Origin: Mycteria americana
Taxonomy: Eukaryota; Chordata; Aves; Ciconiiformes; Ciconiidae
Reading direction: 5' to 3'
NCBI RefSeq assembly: GCF_035582795.1
Contig: NC_134372.1
Span: 36,202,316 to 36,266,315 of the forward strand
Length of the DNA: 64,000 bases
In this document: one piece after another, positions 13,401 to 23,490 of the stretch
Numbering within the stretch: the stretch's first letter is position 1
Layout of the letters: each line of letters begins with the position of its first letter
Notes under the pieces: model-generated
What the model was told of the DNA's origin: nothing
The model's database searches: none
The model's input: only the letters and a program-made list of their open reading frames with translations
Program-made: the position numbers and the translations under genes

Positions 13401-16340
13401 TCTTTACCCTGTCAGCTGCTTTAAGTAAGTGTGCTCAAAATGATTTTTTCTTCACCTGAGTCTCCTTCTGTGAAAGCAGCCAGCAAGCTGCTGAACAGAC
13501 AGGTTAACATGGGTAAGAAAGAGGCGAGTGTTTTGGTGTAACCCCCATTTGAAGGAGAGGAGGTGCAAGGCCATGGAGGGACAGCGGGGTGGTTCTCCTT
13601 GACTCCCACGGTGGCTGCGGGGAGAACAGGTCCCTTTCCGCTGCCCATAGCCCTGCTGCGGCGGCCACCGCTGCCTCGGGAGCGGACCTGGCCCCAGTAC
13701 GGGAGGGAGCCTCCTCCCCGGGCCAGCTAGAAGGGAGCTTCCTCAGAAGATACCCTAAAGCCGTTCCCGAACGTAAGAACTGATGTCTGAGGCGGCTTCT
13801 CTGGATTAAAACAGACGAGCAAACTGTGGCGCTTGCCACAGCTTTCAGACAGTATGGTACAATCTTCCTTGTTTTCTCAAGTTTACGTATCCCAGGTTTT
13901 CACTGTTGCTGTGGGGCAGGTTGGTGGATGGGTGAAAATAAATCTGTCACGTTGCGGTGCGTGAAGTTTATTTCTGCTTATTTCTCCCACGCATACGTAC
14001 GTATGCACGCATGCCAAGGCTTAACAAAACACTTCACCTCCTGCGCTGGGTGTGTGAAGGAATACACGTGCACTGTGCTTCCAGCTTCTGTTCCTGAAAT
14101 ACCATATGTTCTGGCCTGTGAGCTTAAAATATCCCGATGAAGTGATGTTTTAAAGGATGAGAGCACTACACTCGGGGTTTCTTCTCTGTTCTCTGGAGGC
14201 TAATTAACCCCCTTAAAATAGAGAAATAGTAGTGAAATAGGTGCTCTTGGTACCAAGCAACTGCACTGCCTGTTGCAGATGATGAAACGTAAGTACAAAA
14301 GAGAATAGGTAGGGGTAGGTTAAAACCGGTGTTCCTGCCTCTGACAGTTTACTTTGATGAATGCACTCATTCACTCAGCTTCACCATTTGGATCCTGCAT
14401 AATCAGAGATAACAGGCGGATGGTTTGCATGAATAACTAAGTTTGTCATGTTTAATTTTCTTTAAAAAAAGAAACAGCAGTTGCTTTACCCTCATCCTTC
14501 AGGCCCAATACATATTTATAAATTGTCAGGAAATGAAAAGCCTTTTAACAGCGCGCAACAAGCATGCAAAGCTACCAGGAGAAATAACTGGGAGAGCAGT
14601 GAGCACGGGGAGCAGAGCAGCCCGCCGGCAGCTCGGGCGGGCTCACCTCGCTTCGCCGGGGAAGGTGGTGTGGGCAGAGGATGCTGAGCAGGTTGTCTGA
14701 ATTATTAGGATGTGTAGCACTGATATTTGTTTTGTGTTCTGCAGACGGTGTCTTCTGACAACTTGACATTGTGCAACAAGAAACATTAAAACTGAAAAAT
14801 CAACCTGCGTTTGGCAGTCAGCTGGTAATTCAGCAACTGACTGCGCTGCTTAATATTTGATAGGGTGCTTGCTTTATAGTGCCTATCCCATCACTGACAA
14901 TTTCTTAAAACATGCAGAAGGTGCAGACGGAGTTTGCATGGAGCAAAATGCTGGAGGAACGTCTCCTGCAGAGCACTGCTCCCGGCAGCCGTGTCGTCCC
15001 CTCCAAAGCCGGTCCCAGCTGCCCCGGGAGCTGTGTGCGGTGGAAAATGAAGGTGAAAGGACTGACTCACTCCTAAGATGGCTTTGATCCAGGACCAGCC
15101 CTTCCCAGCCTGTGCCAGGCATAGGTGCAGGCATCGTGGCTGCTATTGAACACTGCTAATGTTACAATTAAAAAAAAATCCAGTCTTTTTATTGAGCAAA
15201 TGATTTCTGCAGAGAATAGCGTGATATATTAAAATGTCTGTGTAGAAAGCTCCCAAGGGAGAAATTCAGAAGAAGAAAGATTGGATCACTAAAACTGAGA
15301 GAGAAACCAGGAGTCGCTAATGTGAGGCTGAAGGAAGAAGACCAAATCTAGTTAGAGGGTCTTCTAACCAGCGTGGCTTTTTTCATAATCAACCTATCAA
15401 GATGATCTTTGCAATAGGCGACCTCTGACTTCAATACCAATATATATGTCACCAGACACAAATCCCTCAAGAGCTAACTCAATGATATTTCAAGTAAAAA
15501 CTACTAGGCAGAAGTGCAATCTGATTATCAGCGTGTATGCAGCCTGGGAGGCACGGAAGATCTATGAACGCTGAAGCCGGGGAGAAGCGCGGGGCAGGAG
15601 CACGCTGAGCCCCACGCAGCGGTCCTGCTAGCGGGCCACCGCTGCCCCTCCAGAAGTCCCGCTGATGGCACATGGCATGTTACAGCAGATCCCCAAAGAA
15701 AAGGAATCTTGAGCTGATTAGGGATCCCCTTGCTGGGTTTTAATTTGACTTTAGTGTCATTTAAAACAATCTCAGCGTTGCTTTAAATTGCAACCAGATT
15801 ATCACCCCCAGAAAAACCCTGGGTCGCTGGCAGGGCGGGTGCTGGGATCGCCCGCCCTTCCCGGGGAGCCGAGTCCCTTGGTCGCAGCCTGTGCGGGCTG
15901 TGAAACCGCTGCTGAGCGAAGCGGCGCTGAAAGGCACTGCGAATGCGTACTTGAGTGCGGTATTTGGACTTAATGGTAAAAATGATAAATCTTACAAAAA
16001 ATATCACTGAGATGAAAAGTATGAAGTGTTTGCCACTAGTAGTCGTCTAGGGAATAGAGAATAATGAAACAGCAAATTCAAAACCACAAGGGCCTGTAAA
16101 ACGTTGTTTCCCTGCTAAAAATATCTTACGGAAAAATCTTTAAAGCATCAGTCCCCCTCTTTTTTATAGACCTCACTTCATCCAAGCGCTTATGCATGTG
16201 CTTAGTTTTCGGCGTGTGAGCTGTTCTGCGGATGCTATGGGAAGAGCATGGGTTTAGAGCGCTGGCATGTGGTAACGTTTGGCTGGATCAGCCCGTGGTG
16301 AACGCTTGTGGGAATCTGGCAGAGGGTGTGTGTGCGGAGC
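10451..16340. other. Intergenic, no gene recognised
   Basis: Mixed-composition DNA. Moderately GC-rich patches at about 12.8-13.1, 13.5-13.8 and 15.5-15.95 kb give short open frames on both strands that match nothing known. A 16-base perfect palindrome lies at 13991-14006. Confidence 0.5.
13991..14006. repeat. 16-bp perfect palindrome
   Basis: GCATACGTACGTATGC reads the same on both strands with no spacer. It contains overlapping TACGTA and GTACGT cores and two CpGs. No protein-binding assignment is made. Confidence 0.9.
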
Positions 16341-18480
16341 CTGATTCTCATTTACGCCGAGGCGGCTGTACACAGCTCCCCGGGTGAGCGGGGCTCTTGC
16401 AGCGAGCATAAGCGTGTGCGAACGCTAAACCATGTAATTAATTTAAAATCCCCTGAAGTTAACCCAAAATAGTCCCATATAGACATTGTGGGGCTGGTAG
16501 ACCACAGGCATCCGAGCGCCGCACCCTTGTCCTTCCCTGCGAAGGTGCCGGCAGGCGTCCCACGGCTGTGGTGGGCTCTCCCCAGTCGCTGCCTTCGCGC
16601 CCCGGCTGCCCCCCTGTACATCACCTGAGGGGCCGCATCCCACCCCTCCGCTCTGAGCGTCGCATCTGCTGTCTGGACTGGAGAGCTCGGTCTCAAACAG
16701 AGACATTAACATTTCCGTTAATAGGGATCTCTGTGTTGCTACATAGTCTGAATTGGCCTCTATTACTTATTAATGAAGATCCAAAAGTGCATGTACTTAA
16801 GACCTTGCTTAGCTAAGGGGAGTCTTCTAGGGCCAATTTGAGTCCTATTTAATGACTAATGGCTATTGAGACATAATGTCCACTAAGCAGATATCACATC
16901 CTATTTAGTATTTAATGTTTAAATATTTAATTAATTAAACACTGCCAAATATTTAATTAAACACCATCAGAGCCATCCTGACACTTCCGCTATGCATAAT
17001 GCAAAGGAAATCAGGGCTTTCCTTATCAGCCCCACAAGTAATGCAGATTCAGCCTTACCCAGAAATAGCTGGGGTCTGTGTAGCCAAAATACCTGCAATC
17101 GTACACAATAGAGAGGGCTGGTTTTTAAAAACCACTTTTTTTTTTTTTTGCAAAATGAGCTGAGCTAAACGTTTTGTTAGTAAATCAGGCTCTGAAGTGA
17201 CATGTAGGCAGAACAGTGGTACCGTATGCCGCACTGCAACAAGAATGCTATGCTTGTATATTGACTTTTAATTATTTAAAAGTAAATGACTGCTACTTAG
17301 CATGGCATACCTGCCAGCCGTTTACGCTAGTTTTGCTTAAATATTTACTCTGCTATTCAATAAAAAATGAGTCTACTGAAGCAAAAAATGAGAACCTACC
17401 ATACCACGTGGTCCCTCTCCTACCTGTGGCATGCCAACTTCACAAAGATTTATTCACAAAGAGATGCTCGGTTTTGACGGTTTTCCTGGACTAAGCCAAA
17501 ACACAGGTTTAAATTATCCAGTCAGACTTCCAGCTACAAACTGGGTCATAATTATCAGCTTCTGACATTTGGTTTCATATTTACTTGTGGAAACTTGGCA
17601 CTTAGAAATATAAAGATCTTCAAATCCCAGTTTCAAAATCTGGACACCCAGCAGGTACAGAAACATTTAGGGCTGAATTGCTTATTTGAATATTTTATTA
17701 CCAAGCTCCATCCTCTGATGCGTGCTGAAGCTGCTAGGTCGTGTTTCATCACTCCCAGCCTATGTGGGGATGTCTTATTTTAATGCTCCCGCATGGGATC
17801 TCTTGCTAACAAGGAATGTGGCTACCAGTTGGAGAAACCATTAAAGTCACATCGTTTTTATGCTTGGATTCAAGCCATTTATTAATGAAACAAGGATACA
17901 TATTTTGGGCTTTCTTTAGAGCATCTTACACGATCTTATTGGCTGCTCCAGCCAAATTATCTTTCACTGTAAAGAGCTGATGCTCCAGTTGCTCAAATTG
18001 GGTTTTACTTATATAAACAGGCAAAAAAAATTGGACTCACACTGTGGAAAGCCTCTATTGTTAGGACCTTTATCTCTCAAGTTCAGTGATGCTTCGCTTT
18101 GTCCGTTTGCATTTATTGAACAATCAGTTGCCTGAACAGCCAGGAGTTTGCCTACATCTATAGGCTGCTGGGATGTTTTGAATTTTCATGTTCTCCTGCC
18201 CACCCAAGCAATAACTTCAAACTATATTCATTCTTTTCACTTCTCTGCTCCTCACAGTCTTTTAAACAAAGGTATATTGCCACCCAAGGTGGGAGTAAAA
18301 CGCCATCGTGCCGACGCTTTGCCCAAAAATAAATGCTAAAACTGAGCAGGATGGAGGACTCATCCACCTCGTTTAACATAACGGACACTTGATGGTCTTG
18401 CTTGATGTAGGTCATGTATTTTAATTAACTTTTACTTTATTCTCGTATGTATACATATTTACCCCATACTCATTTAAAGC
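16341..18480. other. Intergenic: GC-rich islet followed by AT-rich block
   Basis: A GC-rich stretch at about 16,350-16,690 is followed at 16,690-17,000 by a block dense in TTAAT/ATTTAATTAATTAAAC motifs, then AT-rich DNA with a T run near 17,142. The 16.7-17.0 kb block is a candidate non-coding regulatory element. No gene or repeat family recognised. Confidence 0.45.
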
Positions 18481-20360
18481 GGGCAGTGGTCCATGTATCG
18501 GAGATGCAAAGGTGGCAGGGAACTGGCAGCTGTGAGCAGAGGTGAAGGACGGGGACGGTGGGATGCTTGGGTCTTTGGGCCTGGTCCTCCCCGCCGGCGC
18601 TGCAGGCTCCCAGAGGCTGGGCGGGACAGGCAAGGGAGAAGGCACGGGCTACGGCGAGAAAGCCGGGCTCTTCGGAGAGGAGTTTCCCTGGCAAAGCCGG
18701 GGGCTGCGAGTGCTCTGCCAGCGCGGCGTGCACCCGCTGCACTCGCCAGTTACCCGGGGACTCGGTCCCAGCTGCAGCCGAGGCTTTTCTGTGCTCATTT
18801 ATTATTCAGCACGTCTTGACTGCTTAATTGAGGAGATGTGTAGCAGTCTCTATTAGCGCGTGAGCTCTTTGGGGGGAAAAAATCAGTGCGGACAGCAATT
18901 CCACGTTTGCATTTTCAGTTTACAAAGAAAAACTCCTTCGGCCATCTGCCATCACCCCGCAGGTCCCCAGATACGGTTACCAGCCGCCGAGTTTTGATGG
19001 TGCCCCGTCTGGGTTCGCGTCGCTGATCGCGCCTTGTAGCTGTAGCTAAAAGCAGCCCCACCGGTCCCACCCTGCTGCGGGGGCCTCCCGACCGCCTGGG
19101 CCCTGACGCCACACGGTCCCCGGTCCCCAACGCACCCGAGGACGCGGCTCCCAGAGCAGGGCGGCTAACGCAGGACTCGTGAGTCCCTGTACACGTCCCG
19201 TGGGAAACGCCCGAGCTTTCCCCGCAGGAGAAGGCCCTCTTGCCGCCTGCGGCACGTCAGGTGGGCGAGGGACCTCCTGGGCGCCAGCAGGGCCGCGCCG
19301 CCCAGCTTCGCGCTCGGGCTGGCGGCCTCGCAGCGTGCTCCTGCCTCCCCCTGCCTCCCCGCAGGATCAGTTCCTAGGAAGTAAAGATATCTGAGGTACA
19401 ATTTCCTCCTGGTGTTACGTTTAAGAGATCTCACCAGCCCGAAGTTTCCTATCGTACCGGCAGCACGCCAGCAAGCTGTGCCGGGCGTGGCAGAAAAGAG
19501 CGAGCGCTACCGGGTGGGCGGCAGAGGCGGGCTTGTAACGGGGCAGCGCGTTTTACCTCCGAGCCCCACACACCTCGCAGGGAACCCCCCCTCACCGCCT
19601 GGAAGTACTGCCCTATGGCCCCAGCCCTGCCAGCAGGCGTGTCGGTGGCAGGCCCGTCCTGCTGCACTGAGGCCCACGCGAGGGCAGCCCACCCCGCGGC
19701 AGCCCCTTCGCTCTCCTGCCCAGCAGCGCGGGGCCGGGCTGTCCCGGCGCAGCCCCCGCCCGCCCGCCCCGGCCGCCGCATTGCAAAGGGTCTGCTGCCA
19801 CCTCGTGGGCCGCGCCGCGCCGTCCCGACCAGCCCCGCCGCTCCCGGCCAGCCCCGACCATCCCCGGCCAGCCCCGACCAGCCCCGCCGCTCCCGGCCAG
19901 ACCCGACCATCCCCGGCCAGCCCCGACCAGCCCTGCCGCTCCCGGCCAGCCCCGACCAGCCCCGACCAGCCCCGCCGCTCCCTGCCGCTCCCGACCAGCC
20001 CCGTCGCTCCCCCCGAGCCCCGCCGAGCCCCGCCGCGGGGCGACCGCCCGCCGGTGCCGCGCCCGCCCCGGCGTCCTCCCCGCCGCTCCCGCAGACCCAC
20101 GCCTGCACCCGCAGACCCACGCCTGCCCCCACGCCGCTGCATCCCCGCCGCCCCAAAATAACAGGTTTCCCTTGCGGGAAAGCCCTCGCTGAGGAATCTG
20201 GCCCCGGAGAGCCTCACCTGCCGCTGACCAAGGTCCCGCTGCGCGCCCGCATGGACACGGGGAACCTCCTCGTCATCTCACGGGATTTTGTTTTCCACGC
20301 GAATAAAGTTTGGGTTTCGATCCCCACGGAGTGGGAGCACAACCAACGTGTCCTGTAAAA
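18481..20360. promoter_or_regulatory. Orphan CpG-rich island
   Basis: About 1.9 kb of GC- and CpG-rich DNA, richest at 19,000-20,160, with AT-rich DNA on both sides. It holds long overlapping frames on both strands (up to 249 codons), but their protein is low-complexity Pro/Arg/Ala or Gly/Arg sequence generated by a minisatellite, so they are not called as genes. It could be the promoter of an unannotated transcript or an unmethylated recombination/replication site. No exon could be supported. Confidence 0.5.
19823..20008 (+). repeat. GC-rich minisatellite, ~10-bp units in a 49-bp higher-order repeat
   Basis: Built from decamers such as CCCCGACCAG, CCCCGCCGCT and CCCCGGCCAG plus a 9-mer CCCGGCCAG. 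Five of these form a 49-base period that repeats three times (19823-19871, 19872-19920, 19921-19969) with few changes, then breaks into mixed decamers. The minus strand carries matching GGGG runs able to form quadruplexes. Confidence 0.9.
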
Positions 20361-23324
20361 CAGCTGGTGCAGCTGTGGATTAGGATTCTCCGCATTACAG
20401 AGACTAAACTAGCTCACTGTGTTTAGCGTCAACATACAAAGCTTAAGAACACTTCACTTGTTTGGGGTTCATCTTGTGTGTCGTCCCCCCCCCCCAGGTA
20501 TGTGAAATGCTACTGGAAACACCATGGTTTTGGCCATATAGGTTTATGGACAGCGATTTTGTGCTTACATAAGGACTTGAACCAATGTGTAGGTGGACAA
20601 GGCCATTTTTCTCTCCATGGTTTCAAAATGTACATACCGCATTTCATTGTCTCACATAAGATTTTATCAGGCATGTTGTTTTCACTGCACATCCCAACTT
20701 AACGCAATGTGGCCTACAAAAATTAGTCATAACACAGTACATCAGCCAGGAAGAGACAAACATTTCCATAAACTGCATGTTCCATCAGCGCGTCGCTGCA
20801 ACCTATGGGCAGATGGTTTTGTCCAAATTCAGCGGTATCACATGTTTTCCAGATGGCTCCATGCTCACAAATAATGTATTCCCATACAACTCTGACCCAG
20901 ACACGGGTCAAAGTGAGTCTTGAAGTGAAGGTATATTAGTAACAAATGTGCCGCTCTTTCTCCCTGCCCCATTTCTGGGTGAGCACACTACAAACCATTG
21001 GAGAGAAACCTCCTTAACTCTAAAAATAGGCTCTAGAATAATTGAAGATCCACTGGCTTTTATTTTGATTTTGTTGGTTACTGTCTGCTGTGATTGAGCA
21101 CAGCCCTGACCATGCCGGGCAAGCAGGGAGGACCGTGCCGCAGGGCCTGTGCTCGCCCCGAGCTGCCGCAGCCCTGGGCAGCCCCGCGAGCTCCAGGGAC
21201 ACAGCAAGCGCTTGGTGGGACCTCGGCCAATGTCCTGCTCCTGCGACGCCCGGCTGGCCACGGGCTCCTCTTTGCACCAGGGCAGCGCTTTCCATGCACG
21301 GTGCTCATCTCCTGGCAGGTATCTTCGGGGCACTCACCTGCTCTCCAGCCTTGATCCCCATTTTACAGAGGCAAAAAACTGAGCCAGTGAGCTGCTCTGG
21401 TCGTCACACAGCACTGCGTATCCCATTTCCCAAGGAAGCTGGGCTGGTGCCTTGGCAGGGCCGGTGGGTCCTCCGGGTGATGCTGGGAGGGGACATGGGG
21501 ATCAGTGGCTGGGCCCCGCCGTGCCTGCACCCCCTGCGCTGTGTCCTGTGGGTCAGCTCCGCTCCTCGCCGCAGAAATGATTGTCAGTTGATCCTTCACT
21601 ACTTCACCGATGCTGATCAGCTTTTGAACTGCTGTAAATGAGGCCAATCAGCATTACTTTCGTTTCATTACTTCAAGAGCTTACTCATAAATTTCCTCTT
21701 ATCCTGCTTCCCCTTTGGTCTGGAATTAGCCACAGCACTTGCTACGAGCTGCTGTACCCAGTTCTCCTCCACTGGAGCCGTTTGATCTTTCCTAGGTTTA
21801 GTAATCAACGGGCAAACACGCCTTATCTTGTTTGACTTAAAGCAATACACCTTCTTGCCCGTTTTTCTCCGCATTGCACGCGCAGTGCTGCTGGGGAAGC
21901 AGGGGACCAGGGGCAGCACTTAACTGACCTCTGTATAACACGGGAGAGAATGAATTGGCAATGAGTCCGTAAAATAATTAACAACATCTTTCATTTAGCT
22001 GTGTGAATTTTATTACTTGGATGTTAAAAACGGGGAGGATGGATTTCATTGCAGATGAAAGGGTGGTTCCCCCCGTTACTACCAAGCAGCCCATGGCTCA
22101 GTGCACAGCGGGGATGGGTTTGACAGCAACACTCTTCTGGGGTGAAAACCAGCATGTTCCTGAAAAGGTACAACAGGAATGTAAAATATTTTCTTTTTTG
22201 AACCTTTTCATTGGCGTTGGGGTAAGCTGAAATGAGTTGAGGTCTGGCTCCAGCCACGCTCCTGCCCAAAGTGCCCCAAAGTGTCCCCACGTGGACGGCT
22301 GGTCCAGGGAGCTGCAGCAGCTCTTCCAGCCAGAAGCAGTGAATTAAAACCAGTGCGGGTGTAAAATAGTTGCAACAAATGCAAAGCCCTTCAGATGTGT
22401 TTCCCTGTCAGAAGAGAGACAAAAAGGGTAATTTTCAGAGATGTTTTGCCTTGACTTTCCCAACAGGTAAAGTAACCCAACCTGCTTCCAGCAGAAAGTG
22501 AGCAGCATCTGTCTTTCTTTTTAACAATGAATTTTTCATAGAATGCAAGTTAAAAAAATCATTTGCTTTCTTGATGTTAGAATTTGTTTTCAAGGATTGA
22601 TGAATAAAGTGAATATTGGATTGTTGAGACACGTAAGAGGCGTTGGCACAGATTATTTGTGCAAGCGCCAGTGCTCAGCCTGAGCCTCCCCGGCTGCCGT
22701 GCGCAAGGCTAGTGCTTGGAGGCACTTGGTCCCTTCCAGCCTCCATCGACCTGCCCTTTTGTCATGGGCCATTTCCTAGCTAAACACAAATGGCTCCACC
22801 TGTCATAAATTACAGATTTTTCTGGGGATGCTTAAATTCATGGCACCTGGAGGAAACCAAAGCTGCCTATAAAAGAGTCCTGTGCTCCTGTGAGGAATTT
22901 TGGGGCTTGAGCTCTTGCCCTATGCCTCTTTGTTTTGCAATTCCTGCATTGGAGTAGACCCAAGGCAAACAATTATTGCTCCGTGCTGTGCTGGTGGCTG
23001 GAGAGGTAAGGTGTGATCTCATCTTTCCTCCACGTGGATCTAGAGTCCTGCGGGGGTCCTCTGCAGCAGGAAAGCAGCAAGTGGGAGCCTGGTGCTTGCT
23101 GTGTGTGAGGGCTGGCTCTGGTGGTATGTCATCATGGCTGGGAAGTTTCCCACCCTTCTGCTGTTGTAGTGTGATAGTCTTTCCCCAACCCCCCTTTTTT
23201 CAGAGTGACATTATGTGCATGCAAAGCGAGAGCTGGTGCTGGAGCGCAGGCTGAAGGCTCTGCCCAGCTGAGGCTTTGCTCTGGCTGTGCTGCAAACCGT
23301 GCGCTCGAGGCAAGCAGCAGCATC
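20361..23324. other. Intergenic, no gene recognised
   Basis: A C11 run at 20485-20495 is followed by 20.5-20.9 kb, where 60-93-codon frames overlap on both strands in DNA that is not GC-rich; the peptides match nothing I know. A GC-rich patch lies at 21.1-21.6 kb. A TATA-like CTATAAAAGAG occurs near 22,867 without other promoter evidence. Confidence 0.45.
21345..21420 (+). mobile_element. MIR-like SINE fragment (core region)
   Basis: Short sense fragment containing GATCCCCATTTTACAGAGGC, an AAAACTGAG block and GGTCGTCACACAGCAC, which correspond to consecutive blocks of the MIR core. Only about 75 bases are recognisable. Confidence 0.6.
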
Positions 23325-23490
23325 CTGGTGACTCCCATTTATCATGTGTAAAATGGGGATAATAATAACAACCTACGTCACAGGGGTGTTGCAAGACTTA
23401 ATTAATTAGTATTTGCAAAGAGCTTTCAGATAATTGGATTAGAGGTGCTATATTAACACAAACTGTTATTGTTATTATTTATTTATTATG
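23325..23490 (-). mobile_element. MIR-like SINE fragment
   Basis: Antisense MIR-like sequence with TGTAAAATGGGGATAATAAT, then CACAGGGGTGTTGCAAGACT, AAGAGCTTTCAGATAATTGG, GGTGCTATATTAACACAAAC and a TTATTGTTATTATTTATTTA tail. This is the block order of the amniote MIR-related family seen in reptile and bird genomes. Limits approximate. Confidence 0.75.

Noticed and set aside
19412..20217. Long frames of 235-249 codons on both strands in the orphan GC island
   Set aside because: They translate the GC minisatellite in several frames at once, giving repetitive Pro/Ser/Arg or Gly/Ala/Arg strings. No start context, domain or splice structure supports them.
22860..22880. TATA-like CTATAAAAGAG as a core promoter
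   Set aside because: No initiator, CpG enrichment or downstream exon was found. Single TATA-like matches are common in AT-rich DNA.
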